A program made the position numbers and the translations under genes. A stretch of DNA of 64,000 nucleotides from Acidipropionibacterium timonense (lineage in GTDB: Bacteria > Actinomycetota > Actinomycetes > Propionibacteriales > Propionibacteriaceae). The notes beneath the pieces are model-generated. The model was given only the letters and a program-made list of their open reading frames with translations. It did no database searches and was not told the DNA's origin. The stretch is taken from assembly GCF_900605005.1 (NCBI RefSeq), contig NZ_LR027558.1:180087-244086 (forward strand), read 5' to 3'. Below are positions 8,376 through 17,142 of the stretch, in pieces. Each line of letters starts with the position of its first letter. Position 1 is the stretch's first letter.

Positions 8376-8807
8376 ATGACCGACCCCGACTTCCAGCAGG
8401 ACTTTCCCACCGGCGAACCCAACGACGGCTACGCGCAGTACTTCAGCGGCAGGAGTTGGCGTGCGCCCCTCACTGGCGGCAGCGTCCCGGTGAGCAACAT
8501 CACCTTCGAGCCGAGTTGCCGCAACAACTGGCACATCCACCACGGCGGCAACGGTGGTGGCGACCAGATCCTCCTGTGCACCGCCGGCTCGGGTTGGTAC
8601 CAGGCCGAGGGTGAGGATCCGGTGAGCATGGTGCCCGGCGTCACCGTCCGCGTCCCCGCCGGCACCAAGCACTGGCACGGCGCCAAGGCCGACTCGTGGT
8701 TCTCCCACCTCGCCTTCATCACTTCCGGGGACGACGTGAGCAATGAGTGGCTCGAGCCCGTGTCCGACGAGGCCTACCGTCAGCTCCCCGGCGTCGACCG
8801 GGATTGA
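8376..8807 (+). CDS. Cupin-domain protein
   Basis: A 143-residue single-domain cupin. Cupin motif 1 includes NNWHIHHGGNGGGDQILLC, with His residues and Glu/Gln positions for metal binding. Motif 2 is PAGTKHWHGAKADSWFSHLA. An opening FSGRSWRAPL is typical of small cupins encoded next to regulators of aldo/keto reductase or decarboxylase genes. The ATG at 8376 has GAAAGGA upstream. It is probably controlled by the divergent TetR-type regulator through the shared palindrome. The reaction is unknown; such cupins act in stress or aromatic metabolism. Confidence 0.82.
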   Translation: MTDPDFQQDFPTGEPNDGYAQYFSGRSWRAPLTGGSVPVSNITFEPSCRNNWHIHHGGNGGGDQILLCTAGSGWYQAEGEDPVSMVPGVTVRVPAGTKHWHGAKADSWFSHLAFITSGDDVSNEWLEPVSDEAYRQLPGVDRD

Positions 8808-8843
8808 GCGGTCCGACGCGACGGCATCGTGGTCGGACCGCTC
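8806..8843 (+). terminator. Hairpin after the cupin gene
   Basis: Arms GAGCGGTCCGAC (8806-8817) and GTCGGACCGCTC (8832-8843) form a perfect 12-bp stem with a 14-base loop that begins within the cupin stop codon. A likely rho-independent-like terminator without a U-run. Confidence 0.65.
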
Positions 8844-8854
8844 GGCCGCCCTCC

Positions 8855-8995
8855 GATGCGTATCCGGACGACGACGACCTCAACGACCGCATCGACGACG
8901 CCTATCGCGCGAAGTACGCGGGCAGCGCGTACCTGCCGCCCATGGTCGCCGACGGCCCACGAGCGGCCACCGTCGAGGTGACGCCCCGGTCCTGA
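8855..8995 (+). pseudogene. C-terminal fragment of a DUF2255-type protein
   Basis: In one frame this stretch encodes about 46 residues ending in a stop, including DDAYRAKYAGSAYLPPMV and RAATVEVTPR. That matches the C-terminal end of DUF2255-family proteins as I know them, which are about 120-130 residues long. No start codon or N-terminal two-thirds is present: the upstream sequence is the cupin terminator. It is most simply a decayed gene remnant. Confidence 0.5.
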
Positions 8996-9070
8996 CGTCC
9001 GCCGGAACTCACGGCGCCCCGGGCCTGCGAGTGCCGGTGATGGCCCGGGAATATCCGCCTCCTGCCAAGA

Positions 9071-9091
9071 GTTGAGTCGAGTGAACTCAAG
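9071..9091. promoter_or_regulatory. HAIR element 1 upstream of dnaK
   Basis: GTTGAGT-N7-ACTCAAG fits the HspR-associated inverted repeat CTTGAGT-N7-ACTCAAG with one mismatch. A TTGACC at 9093 just downstream may be part of the promoter. HspR, encoded by the last gene of this operon, should bind here with DnaK as co-repressor. Confidence 0.85.
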
Positions 9092-9145
9092 TTTGACCCT
9101 GAGATCCCCCGGATCCCCTTGATACGACCCGGCTCAACCGTTAGC

Positions 9146-9166
9146 CTTGAGTCGTTGCCGCTCAAG
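9146..9166. promoter_or_regulatory. HAIR element 2 upstream of dnaK
   Basis: CTTGAGT-N7-GCTCAAG, one mismatch from the HspR consensus. It lies 85 bp before the dnaK start and 54 bp after the first element. Two sites imply cooperative repression of the chaperone operon. Confidence 0.85.
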
Positions 9167-9250
9167 GCGTCCCTCATCGGGCGTCCAGGCGAGAACTCAG
9201 CTCAACACAGACATCAGGAACACAGGACTCAAGTCCCAGGAGGAACCCCC

Positions 9251-11107
9251 ATGGCCCGTGCAGTCGGTATCGACCTCGGAACCACCAACTCGTGTGTCGC
9301 CGTCCTCGAGGGCGGCGAGCCCACCGTCATCCCCAACGCCGAGGGCGCCCGGACGACCCCGTCGGTCGTCGCGTTCACCAACTCCGGCGAGGTCCTCGTC
9401 GGTGAGGTCGCCAAGCGACAGGCTGTCACCAACGTCGATCGCACCATCCGCTCCGTCAAGCGCCACATGGGCACCGACTGGAAGGTGACCATCGACGGCA
9501 AGGACTACCGTCCGCAGCAGATCAGCGCCTACGTGCTGCAGAAGCTCAAGAGGGACGCCGAGGCCTACCTCGGTGAGCCCGTGACGAACGCCGTCATCAC
9601 CGTCCCCGCCTACTTCTCGGACGCCCAGCGTCAGGCGACCAAGGAGGCCGGTGAGATCGCCGGTCTCACCGTCGACCGCATCGTCAACGAGCCCACCGCG
9701 GCGGCCCTGGCCTACGGCCTCGACAAGTCCGACAAGGAGCAGACGGTCCTCGTCTTCGATCTCGGTGGCGGCACCTTCGACGTCTCCCTGCTCGACATCT
9801 CCGACGGCGTCTTCGAGGTCCAGGCGACCAATGGTGACAACCACCTCGGCGGTGACGACTGGGACCAGCGGATCGTCGACTGGCTCGTCAAGCGCTTCAA
9901 GGACGCCAACGGCATCGACCTGTCCGCCGACAAGATGGCCAAGCAGCGCCTCCAGGAGGCTGCCGAGCGCGCCAAGATCGAGCTCTCCCAGACCTCCGAG
10001 ACGCAGATCAACCTGCCCTACATCACGGCCGGCGCCGCTGGGCCGCTGCACCTGGACGAGAAGCTCACCCGGGCCGAGTTCCAGCGGATGACCTCCGACC
10101 TGCTCGACCGCTGCCGCACGCCGTTCAATGCCGTCATGAAGGACGCCGGGGTCACCGTCTCCCAGATCGACGAGGTCATCCTCGTCGGCGGCTCGACCCG
10201 CATGCCCGCCGTGACCGACCTCGTCAAGGAGCTCGCCGGCAAGGAGCCCCACAAGGGCGTCAACCCGGACGAGGTCGTGGCCCTCGGTGCCTCCCTCCAG
10301 GCCGGTGTGCTCAAGGGTGAGGTCAAGGACGTCCTCCTGCTCGACGTCACCCCGCTGAGCCTCGGTATCGAGACCAAGGGCGGCGTCATGACGAAGATCA
10401 TCGAGCGCAACACGACGATCCCGACGAAGCGCTCCGAGGTCTTCACCACCGCCGAGGACAACCAGCCCTCCGTGATGATCCAGGTGTACCAGGGCGAGCG
10501 TGAGTTCGTCCGCGACAACAAGTCGCTGGGCAACTTCGAGCTCACCGGCCTCATGCCCGCCCCGCGCGGCATCCCGCAGATCGAGGTGACCTTCGACATC
10601 GACGCCAACGGCATCGTCCACGTCCACGCCAAGGACATGGCCACCGGCAAGGAGCAGTCGATGACCGTCACCGGCGGGTCGGCCCTGGGCAAGGACGAGA
10701 TCGACCGCATGGTCAAGGAGGCCGAGGCCAATGCCGACGCCGACAAGAAGCGTCGCGAGTCCGTCGACATGCGCAACGAGGGCGACGCCCTGGCCTTCCG
10801 TACCGAGAAGCTCCTCGAGGAGAACGGCGACAAGATCCCCGAGGAGACCAAGACCCCGGTGACCGAGGCCGTGGCCAAGCTCAAGGAGGCCCTCAAGGGC
10901 ACCGACAACGACGACGAGGTGAAGGCCGCCATGGACGACCTCAACCAGAAGGCGTCGGCCATGGGCCAGGCGATCTACGCCGCCGCCCAGCAGGCCCAGG
11001 CCTCGGGACAGTCCGCCGCCGGTGCCGATGAGCAGGCCGACCAGGGTGGCGACGACACGGTCGTCGACGCCGAGATCGTCGACGACGAGAAGAAGTCCGA
11101 CAAGTGA
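9251..11107 (+). CDS. dnaK: Hsp70 chaperone DnaK
   Basis: A 618-residue ATP-dependent chaperone that binds exposed hydrophobic peptides and works with DnaJ and GrpE, encoded next. The nucleotide-binding domain has GIDLGTTNS at 6-14, [15 protein letters not shown] and [12 protein letters not shown]. The interdomain linker [19 protein letters not shown] precedes the substrate domain, and the C-terminus ends in an acidic tail. The ATG at 9251 has GGAGGA upstream and gives the standard N-terminus. It is the first gene of dnaK-grpE-dnaJ-hspR, controlled by two HAIR sites. The DnaK-HspR complex is the known repressor in related actinobacteria. Confidence 0.98.
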   Translation: MARAVGIDLGTTNSCVAVLEGGEPTVIPNAEGARTTPSVVAFTNSGEVLVGEVAKRQAVTNVDRTIRSVKRHMGTDWKVTIDGKDYRPQQISAYVLQKLKRDAEAYLGEPVTNAVITVPAYFSDAQRQATKEAGEIAGLTVDRIVNEPTAAALAYGLDKSDKEQTVLVFDLGGGTFDVSLLDISDGVFEVQATNGDNHLGGDDWDQRIVDWLVKRFKDANGIDLSADKMAKQRLQEAAERAKIELSQTSETQINLPYITAGAAGPLHLDEKLTRAEFQRMTSDLLDRCRTPFNAVMKDAGVTVSQIDEVILVGGSTRMPAVTDLVKELAGKEPHKGVNPDEVVALGASLQAGVLKGEVKDVLLLDVTPLSLGIETKGGVMTKIIERNTTIPTKRSEVFTTAEDNQPSVMIQVYQGEREFVRDNKSLGNFELTGLMPAPRGIPQIEVTFDIDANGIVHVHAKDMATGKEQSMTVTGGSALGKDEIDRMVKEAEANADADKKRRESVDMRNEGDALAFRTEKLLEENGDKIPEETKTPVTEAVAKLKEALKGTDNDDEVKAAMDDLNQKASAMGQAIYAAAQQAQASGQSAAGADEQADQGGDDTVVDAEIVDDEKKSDK

Positions 11108-11114
11108 CGACGAG

Positions 11115-11147
11115 TCGGTGGGCGGGGTGACCTGCCCCGCCCACCGA
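11115..11147 (+). terminator. Intra-operon hairpin between dnaK and grpE
   Basis: Arms TCGGTGGGCGGGG (11115-11127) and CCCCGCCCACCGA (11135-11147) form a perfect 13-bp stem. A second G+C hairpin (CCCGGGGCC...GGCCCCGGG) follows near 11160-11185. Because grpE, dnaJ and hspR follow without a clear promoter, this is more likely a partial terminator or stabiliser that raises dnaK over the downstream genes. Confidence 0.55.
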
Positions 11148-11220
11148 CCACGCCCGGGCGCCCGGGGCCTGTGGGGGCCCCGGGTCGGCAGCGCCCACGA
11201 GAGCCACAGACGAGGATGAG

Positions 11221-11976
11221 ATGAGCGAGAACACACACGAGCCGGGCCCCGATCCCGAGGACATCCGTCCCGGGAACGAGGACGCCGGCCAGAGCCCCGA
11301 GGCCGGACGGGCCGACGGGACGAGCCCTGCCGGCGACGACACCGGCCCCGCTGACACCGGTTCCCCTGACGCTGGGTCCGGTGACGCTGGGTCCAGTGAC
11401 TCGGGCGCCCGGCCCGCGGACATCGACGGGCGTTTCGAGGAGATCGTCGAGGGAGTCGACGTCGCCGCCCCCTCCCGCGAGTCCGAGCTCGAGGCCATGC
11501 TGGCCGAGCGCACCGAGGACCTGCAGCGTCTCCAGGCCGAGTACGTCAACTACAAGCGTCGGGTCGACCGCGACCGCGCCCTGTCACGTCAGGGTGGCGT
11601 CGAGAAGGTCGTGAGCGACCTCATGCCGGTGCTCGACTCCATCGCCATGGCCCGTCAGCACGGCGAGCTCGAGGGTGGTTTCAAGCTCGTCGCCGACGAG
11701 CTCGAGAAGGTGGCGAGCGCACACGGACTGCGGTCCTTCGGGCAGATCGGGGAGGAGTTCGACCCGCGTCTGCACGAGGCCCTCATGCAGCTGCCGCTGG
11801 CCGGGGCGACGGTGACGAGCGTGTCCCAGGTCATGCAGCCGGGTTACATGATCGGGGACCGGGTGCTGCGTCCGGCCCGGGTGGCGGTCTCCGACCCCGA
11901 TCCGCAGGCGTCCGGTGCCCCGGCCTCGCAGGAGGAGCCCGGGACGGACGACCCGCAGGGGCCGGACGAGGCCTGA
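11221..11976 (+). CDS. grpE: Nucleotide exchange factor GrpE
   Basis: A 251-residue protein that releases ADP from DnaK. A low-complexity acidic N-terminal region rich in Asp, Gly, Ser and Pro (about 1-70) is followed by the coiled coil with [20 protein letters not shown] and NYKRR. The beta-wing domain contains LPVLDS-like [13 protein letters not shown] and the family end motif [18 protein letters not shown]. It is longer than E. coli GrpE because of the N-terminal tail, a normal actinobacterial feature. It lies 113 bp after dnaK and 31 bp before dnaJ. Confidence 0.96.
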   Translation: MSENTHEPGPDPEDIRPGNEDAGQSPEAGRADGTSPAGDDTGPADTGSPDAGSGDAGSSDSGARPADIDGRFEEIVEGVDVAAPSRESELEAMLAERTEDLQRLQAEYVNYKRRVDRDRALSRQGGVEKVVSDLMPVLDSIAMARQHGELEGGFKLVADELEKVASAHGLRSFGQIGEEFDPRLHEALMQLPLAGATVTSVSQVMQPGYMIGDRVLRPARVAVSDPDPQASGAPASQEEPGTDDPQGPDEA

Positions 11977-12007
11977 TTGACCAGACGATGAGGAGAGGAG
12001 GCGCACG

Positions 12008-13147
12008 GTGAGCACCAAGGACTTTGCCGAGAAGGACTACTACAAGGTGTTGGGCGTCTCCAAGGACGCCAAGCCCGAGGAGATCAAGAAGGCCTTCCGG
12101 AAGATCGCCCGCGACAACCACCCCGATTCCCATCCGGGTGACAAGGCAGCCGAGGCGCGGTTCAAGGAGGCCTCCGAGGCGAACGACGTCCTGTCGGACC
12201 CCAAGAAGCGCAAGGAGTACGACCAGGCTCGCAGCCTCTTCGGCGCCGGCGGACTCCACTTCCCACGGTCCGGTGGGGCGACGAACGTCAACGTCGAGGA
12301 CTTCCTGCGCACCGCGGGCAACGGCGACGGTTTCGGCGATCTCTTCGGGAACCTCTTCGGGGCGACCGGGGGCCGCCGGACGACGACCCGCAGCGCCCGC
12401 CGCGGGGCCGACATCGAGGGCGAGACGACGATCGACTTCATCGACGCCGTCAATGGCACGACGGTGAGCCTGCAGATGGTCTCCCAGGAGCCCTGTCAGG
12501 CGTGTCGGGGCACCGGCGCCAGGGCCGGCACCGTCCCGACGGTGTGTCCGACCTGCCAGGGCTCGGGCATGCACGCGACGACGGCCGGCGGCGTCTTCCA
12601 GATGACCGAACCCTGCCCGGACTGTCACGGGCGCGGCATGATCGTCGACGACCCCTGCCAGGTGTGCCACGGTTCGGGGCGGGCCCGCTCGACCCGGACC
12701 ATGCAGGTGCGCATTCCCGCCGGGGTCGAGGACGGTCAGCGCATCCGCATCAAGGGCAAGGGATCGCCGGGCGAGAACGGGGGAGCCTCCGGCGACCTCT
12801 ACGTCGTCGTCCACGTGCGTCCCGACCCCACCTTCGGCCGTGACGGGTCGAACCTCACCGTGACCGTCCCGGTGACCTTCTCCGAGGCGGCCCTGGGGGC
12901 CGAGGTGGAGGTGCCGAAGCTCGGCGGGGGCACGGTGCGCCTGCGCATCCCGGAGGGCACCCCGAACGGGCGCACCTTCCGGGTCCGCGGTCGCGGCGTG
13001 ACGCGCTCGGACGGATCGAAGGGGGACCTTCTGGCGACCGTCGACGTCGTCGTCCCCACGGGTCTGGACGCCGCCTCCCGCAGGGCGCTCCACGAGTTCG
13101 CGGCGGCCGCCCACGAACCGAACCCGCGCTCCTGGGAGGTGAGCTGA
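12008..13147 (+). CDS. dnaJ: Hsp40 co-chaperone DnaJ (type I, with zinc domain)
   Basis: A 379-residue protein that delivers clients to DnaK and stimulates its ATPase. The J domain (about 9-75) has YYKVLGVSKDA and the HPD motif in DNHPDSHPG. A Gly/Phe-rich linker follows. Four zinc motifs CxxCxGxG are present (CQACRGTG, CPTCQGSG, CPDCHGRG, CQVCHGSG), then the C-terminal peptide-binding barrels. The start is GTG at 12008, preceded by AGGAGAGGAGG. The hspR start follows the stop by one base, so expression is tightly coupled. Confidence 0.97.
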   Translation: MSTKDFAEKDYYKVLGVSKDAKPEEIKKAFRKIARDNHPDSHPGDKAAEARFKEASEANDVLSDPKKRKEYDQARSLFGAGGLHFPRSGGATNVNVEDFLRTAGNGDGFGDLFGNLFGATGGRRTTTRSARRGADIEGETTIDFIDAVNGTTVSLQMVSQEPCQACRGTGARAGTVPTVCPTCQGSGMHATTAGGVFQMTEPCPDCHGRGMIVDDPCQVCHGSGRARSTRTMQVRIPAGVEDGQRIRIKGKGSPGENGGASGDLYVVVHVRPDPTFGRDGSNLTVTVPVTFSEAALGAEVEVPKLGGGTVRLRIPEGTPNGRTFRVRGRGVTRSDGSKGDLLATVDVVVPTGLDAASRRALHEFAAAAHEPNPRSWEVS

Positions 13148-13148
13148 G

Positions 13149-13598
13149 GTGCGCCGGCGGGTCAACGTCGGCGCCTCCGGGCTGGCGAGGATCGACCGGG
13201 ACGCCCCGATCTTCCCCATCTCGGCGGCCGCCGAGCTCGCCGGCATGCACCCCCAGACCCTGCGCACCTACGACCGGCTCGGCCTCGTCGTGCCGACCCG
13301 GGCCCGGGGGAGGGGACGACGCTACTCGGCAGCCGATGTCGCGAACCTGCGGATGATCCAGCACCTGTCGCAGGACGAGGGGATCAACCTCAACGGCATT
13401 CACCGGATCATGGAGCTCGAGCGACAGATCGTCCGACTCAACGACCAGGTGGAGCAGCTGTCCGACACAGTGCGGCGGATGCAGTCGGTGGAGTTCGAGG
13501 GGCGCAGTGACCCACGGGTGTTCACGGCCGAGTCGACCGGCCGGGTCCACATGGGGCGGACGGTCGTGCGGACCCAGCTCGCCCTTCCGCCCCGGTGA
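13149..13598 (+). CDS. hspR: Heat-shock repressor HspR (MerR family)
   Basis: A 149-residue MerR-type repressor of the chaperone regulon. The winged helix spans about residues 22-90 with FPISAAAELAGMHPQTLRTY, DRLGLVVPTRARGRGRRYS and DVANLRMIQHL. A coiled coil (IMELERQIVRLNDQVEQL) mediates dimerisation. It starts at GTG 13149, one base after dnaJ. HAIR sites matching its known target occur twice before dnaK and twice before clpB in this window, so it closes an autoregulatory loop. Confidence 0.96.
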   Translation: MRRRVNVGASGLARIDRDAPIFPISAAAELAGMHPQTLRTYDRLGLVVPTRARGRGRRYSAADVANLRMIQHLSQDEGINLNGIHRIMELERQIVRLNDQVEQLSDTVRRMQSVEFEGRSDPRVFTAESTGRVHMGRTVVRTQLALPPR

Positions 13599-13768
13599 CC
13601 GGGCTCTGACGAGCGACGACGTCGACGCTACCGCGCACTCGTATCCTGAGAATGTACTGAGAGAACCGGCTGGGCAGCGTGCCGCACGGGCGTGTCGGTT
13701 CCGGTGATCGGCCTGCGCATCTGCGCTCTGACGATGCATGATGCCGGGAATCGAGGCATGATGGAGGG

Positions 13769-14656
13769 GTGAAGCGCGTGCTGAGAATCCTCAGCTTCGT
13801 CGTCCTGGGGATGGCTGTCCTCGTCGGCGGGGCGAGTTGGTTCATGTCCCGTGCCTCCGCCGTGCCCGCGGTCGTCAGGGCCGCTGCGCATTCCCACTCC
13901 ACGGCTTCCGGGTCACCGTCGTCGGGCGCGGCGGCTCCCAGCGCGTCACCCGTGCCTGCCTCGACGGACCCCACGGTCGGCTCCGTCTATCGGACGGTCG
14001 GTCTGGGTGACTCCGTCCCGGCTGGCACCAACTGCCCCGACTGCACGGAGTACGTCACCCAGGTGGGTCGCGCCATGGCGTCGTCCTCGGGAAAGGTGGC
14101 GTCGGTGGACAACGAGGCGGTCGCGGGGGCGACGACGAGTGACGTCCTGGCCCAGCTGGCCGATGCGTCGATTCGCGCGCGGATCGCCGACGCCGATCTC
14201 GTCATCATCACCATCGGGGCGAACGACCTGGACACCTCGCAGATCGACGGCGACTGTTACCCCCTCTCCACGACGGGCTGCTATCGCGATGATCTCGTCG
14301 GCATCTCGAGCCGGCTCACCGCCATCGTCAACCGCGTCCAGGGGCTCATGTCACGGCCGGGTGGGACGATCGTCCTCACCGGTTACTGGAACGTCATCGA
14401 GGACGGTGAGGTCGGGGCGGAGAACGGGTCGACGTACGTCACCGCGTCCGACGAACTCACCCGGATGTTCAACGCCGACGTGAGCGCCGTCGCGACGGCG
14501 ACGTCGACGGCCTATGTCGACGTCTACACCCCGTTCAAGGGGGCGTCCGGGACGACGGACGACACCCAGCTGCTCGCCAGCGATGGAGACCATCCCAATG
14601 CCGCGGGTCATGCCGTGCTGGCGCGGGCCATTGAGACCGCCCTCGGGGTGGAGTGA
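13769..14656 (+). CDS. Secreted or membrane-anchored SGNH/GDSL hydrolase
   Basis: A 295-residue lipase/esterase-like hydrolase of the SGNH fold. An N-terminal hydrophobic segment (about 8-30) acts as a signal peptide or anchor, followed by a Ser/Ala/Pro-rich linker to about residue 70. Block I is GLGDSVPAG with the nucleophile Ser. The block with Gly/Asn is TIGANDLD, and block V is DGDHPNAAGH with the catalytic Asp and His. Several cysteines (NCPDC, GDCYPLSTTGC) suggest disulfides in an exported protein. The start is GTG at 13769 with GGAGG upstream. The substrate is unknown. Confidence 0.87.
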   Translation: MKRVLRILSFVVLGMAVLVGGASWFMSRASAVPAVVRAAAHSHSTASGSPSSGAAAPSASPVPASTDPTVGSVYRTVGLGDSVPAGTNCPDCTEYVTQVGRAMASSSGKVASVDNEAVAGATTSDVLAQLADASIRARIADADLVIITIGANDLDTSQIDGDCYPLSTTGCYRDDLVGISSRLTAIVNRVQGLMSRPGGTIVLTGYWNVIEDGEVGAENGSTYVTASDELTRMFNADVSAVATATSTAYVDVYTPFKGASGTTDDTQLLASDGDHPNAAGHAVLARAIETALGVE

Positions 14657-14850
14657 GGTCGGGTTCATCCACATGGTGGACCGCACCGGCGCCCATGGGA
14701 GCAGTGGTCCCCAGTTGGGGGAACAACGGCGGCCCCTCTCTTTTCATGGATGAATGCGTGTATTTCCTTGTCGAATGCATGTCATCCGATGTCATTATCC
14801 CCCGCGTGGGTGACAAACTCAGCATTGCTGAAACCTGAATATTTGCTGAA

Positions 14851-14881
14851 GGTGTCCATCCTGGCTAGCCAAGGGGACACC
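14851..14881. promoter_or_regulatory. Palindrome upstream of the Tat-exported protein gene
   Basis: GGTGTCC (14851) pairs with GGACACC (14875-14881) around a central TGGCTAGCCA palindrome. The rest of the 297-bp gap after the GDSL gene is visibly more A+T-rich than its surroundings and contains no gene. It could be an operator or an RNA hairpin in the leader. Confidence 0.4.
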
Positions 14882-14953
14882 GGACAACCTATGGTCTTCT
14901 CAGGTTGTGGCAGTCGGCACATGGCTCGACGCACTGCAGGAGGAAGAACAACA

Positions 14954-15484
14954 ATGAACAACGCAGACACCCGGTCCGTCTCCCGGCGGACGGTGGCCAA
15001 GGGCCTCGCGTGGAGTGTCCCGGCGGTCACCCTGGCGACCCAGCTCCCGGCTTTCGCCACCTCGCCCGGTCCGATCGACATCCCGCCGTCCATCGGTGGG
15101 GACGTTGCGCACAAGTGCCCGGGCCACTCCCATGTCATCGGTGATGGCGTGATCTTCGGTCCCATCGAGGTCAAGAGCACGGCTCAGGCCGATGTCGCCG
15201 TGTCGTTCAGCTTCGCGTCGTCGAGCATCTACGGGGACGTCGCGTATGTCTCCACCGACGGTGGCAAGACCCTCCAGAGCGGGTCGTCGATCACCGTCCC
15301 CGCCGGCGAGACCATCGAGGTGTACGTCGTGAGCACGCGCGGATCCAGCAACAATGGTGCCGGAAGCCTCACCATCAACTACACCTACACCGTGGACGGA
15401 GTGACGAAGTCCGGGACGACGGTCCTCAGCTACAACAGCGTCCCGCCGCACCACAAGGTGTGTGACGCCAGGATCACCGGCTGA
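14954..15484 (+). CDS. Tat-exported small secreted protein of unknown function
   Basis: A 176-residue protein with a clear twin-arginine signal: SVSRRTVAKGLAWSVPAV at about 8-25 and a cleavage region near PAFATS (33-38). The mature part (about 140 residues) is rich in Ser, Thr, Val and Gly, with alternating strands suggesting a beta-sandwich. A cysteine near the start (HKCPGHSH) and one near the end (HKVCDARITG) could pair. I recognise no named family, and there is no LPXTG or lipobox. The ATG at 14954 has GAGGAAG upstream. It resembles Tat-exported surface proteins of propionibacteria only in architecture. Confidence 0.75.
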   Translation: MNNADTRSVSRRTVAKGLAWSVPAVTLATQLPAFATSPGPIDIPPSIGGDVAHKCPGHSHVIGDGVIFGPIEVKSTAQADVAVSFSFASSSIYGDVAYVSTDGGKTLQSGSSITVPAGETIEVYVVSTRGSSNNGAGSLTINYTYTVDGVTKSGTTVLSYNSVPPHHKVCDARITG

Positions 15485-15509
15485 TCTGCGGATACCTCCG
15501 GAGTCGGTG

Positions 15510-15542
15510 AGGGGCTCACGAGCGCGATGCTCGTGAGCCCCT
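15510..15542. terminator. Bidirectional terminator between convergent genes
   Basis: Arms AGGGGCTCACGAGC (15510-15523) and GCTCGTGAGCCCCT (15529-15542) make a perfect 14-bp stem with a GCGAT loop. It sits between the converging Tat-protein and AspT-type transporter genes. Confidence 0.75.
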
Positions 15543-15552
15543 TCGCTGTCCC

Positions 15553-17130
15553 TCACACCAACGCGATGACCTGGACGAGGAGGATCTTGACGATCGTCCC
15601 CAGGGCGAAGAGCGCCCCGTAGGCCGACTCGATCCGTTCATCGTTGACGAGGCTGTTGGCGTACCCGAGAATCGCCGGCTGCCCGACGAACCCGGCGAAG
15701 GCGCCGGTCGCCCGTTGCGCCGACAGGTCGAGCAGGCGGGCTGCCCCCAGCAGCAGCCCTGCCCCCAGGAGCAGCGACACCGCCGACACGGCGACGACGC
15801 ACAGTCCCGACCAGCTCGCCGCCTGCGAGATGAAGGCCTGCCCCGAGGCCAGCCCGACGCAGGCCAGGAAGAGCATGAGGCCGAGCTGACGCAGGATGGC
15901 GTTGGTGGCGTGCGGCAGGTCCCAGCGGATCGGCCCGGTGCGGTGCACAGCACCGAGGACCATCCCCATGACGAGCGGCCCGGCAGCCGCCCCGAGCTCG
16001 AAGACGAGCCCGCCGGGCAGGGCGACGAAGAGCGCTCCCAGGGCCAGCCCGAGGGCAGCCCCGAGCCCCAGGGACAAGGCGTCGACCTGGGAGACGCCGG
16101 CCTCGGAGTCACCGAAGAAATCGGCGGCGTCGCTGATCCGGTTGGCCGGCACGACGCACAGCACCCGGTCTCCCGGTTGGAGGACGAGGTCGGATCGGGC
16201 GAGCATGTCGAGATCGCCGCGCCGCACCCGCGTCACCTTGCCGTTGGTGCGTCCGCGCACGTCGATCTCGCCGAGGGTGCGGCCGACCAGACGCGGGTTC
16301 GAGACGAGGAAGCGACGGAAGTCGATCTCCTGGCGCTGGTCGGTGAGGCGTCGGTCCGAGACGTGCCCCAGGTGCTCGACGGCCCGGGCGACGTCGTCCG
16401 GGTTGCCGACGACGAGCACCTCGTCGCCGGGATGCAGGTCGTCCTCCGGGGTGGCCAGGGTCATCTCGCCGTCGCGCAGCAGGTACGACATGCGGATCTG
16501 GTCGTCGACGAACCCGGGCGTCCGGCGGATCGACGTGTGCCGGTCGACGACGGTGGAGACGGCGGTGATGCCGGCCTCGGCCAGGGACGTGTTGTCCTTG
16601 CGGGCCGGCCAGCGGCGTCGGGCCACCAGGGCGACGACGATCATGGCGACGACGACACCGGTGGGGTACGAGAGGGCGTAGCCGACGAGGGTGTCGCCGG
16701 CTCCGTGGGTGGCCGAGGTGGCGGCGTCGATGGCCGGTGAGGTGAGCACGCCGGCGAAGAGCCCGGCGACGTGGGCCGGCGTCAACCCCAGGAGCCTGCC
16801 CAGTCCCAGCGCAGCCGCGGCCATCGCCACGAGGGCGAGTGTTCCGGCGACCATGAGGTGCCACTGGCGACGCAGGTCGGACAGGAAGGTCGACCCGGCG
16901 GCCAGCCCGACGGTGTAGCAGAAGAGGACGACGCCGAAGCTCTTGATCATCCCGAGCCCGACCCCGAACCGCGGATCGAGGGCACCGACGACCAGCCCCA
17001 TGAAGAGGGCTCCGGCTGCCCCGAAGCGCAGCGGCCCGAACCTCACCTGCCCCAGCAGGGCCCCCAGGGCCAGGACGACGAGGATGGTGAGGATCTGGTG
17101 GGTGGCGAGGAAGTCAAGGACGGGGGTCAC
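15553..17130 (-). CDS. Aspartate:alanine-exchanger-type transporter (AspT/YbjL family)
   Basis: A 525-residue permease with the AspT architecture: about five N-terminal helices, a central cytoplasmic region with two TrkA-C-like domains (about 190-350, e.g. DDLHPGDEVLVVGNPDDVAR and LVLQPGDRVLCVVP), then about five more helices. Each membrane half carries the duplication-domain GXXXG-rich repeat, such as GLFAGVLTSPAIDAATSA and FAGFVGQPAILGYANS. The family exchanges amino or organic acids across the membrane; the substrate here is not determined. The start is GTG at 17130. An amino-acid permease gene lies directly upstream on the same strand, 12 bp away. Confidence 0.85.
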   Translation of the reverse strand: MTPVLDFLATHQILTILVVLALGALLGQVRFGPLRFGAAGALFMGLVVGALDPRFGVGLGMIKSFGVVLFCYTVGLAAGSTFLSDLRRQWHLMVAGTLALVAMAAAALGLGRLLGLTPAHVAGLFAGVLTSPAIDAATSATHGAGDTLVGYALSYPTGVVVAMIVVALVARRRWPARKDNTSLAEAGITAVSTVVDRHTSIRRTPGFVDDQIRMSYLLRDGEMTLATPEDDLHPGDEVLVVGNPDDVARAVEHLGHVSDRRLTDQRQEIDFRRFLVSNPRLVGRTLGEIDVRGRTNGKVTRVRRGDLDMLARSDLVLQPGDRVLCVVPANRISDAADFFGDSEAGVSQVDALSLGLGAALGLALGALFVALPGGLVFELGAAAGPLVMGMVLGAVHRTGPIRWDLPHATNAILRQLGLMLFLACVGLASGQAFISQAASWSGLCVVAVSAVSLLLGAGLLLGAARLLDLSAQRATGAFAGFVGQPAILGYANSLVNDERIESAYGALFALGTIVKILLVQVIALV

Positions 17131-17142
17131 CCCGTCATTTCA

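Noticed and set aside
9197..11236. 679-codon minus-strand frame opposite dnaK
   Set aside because: Low-complexity antisense artefact of a G+C-rich gene; no domain is recognisable.
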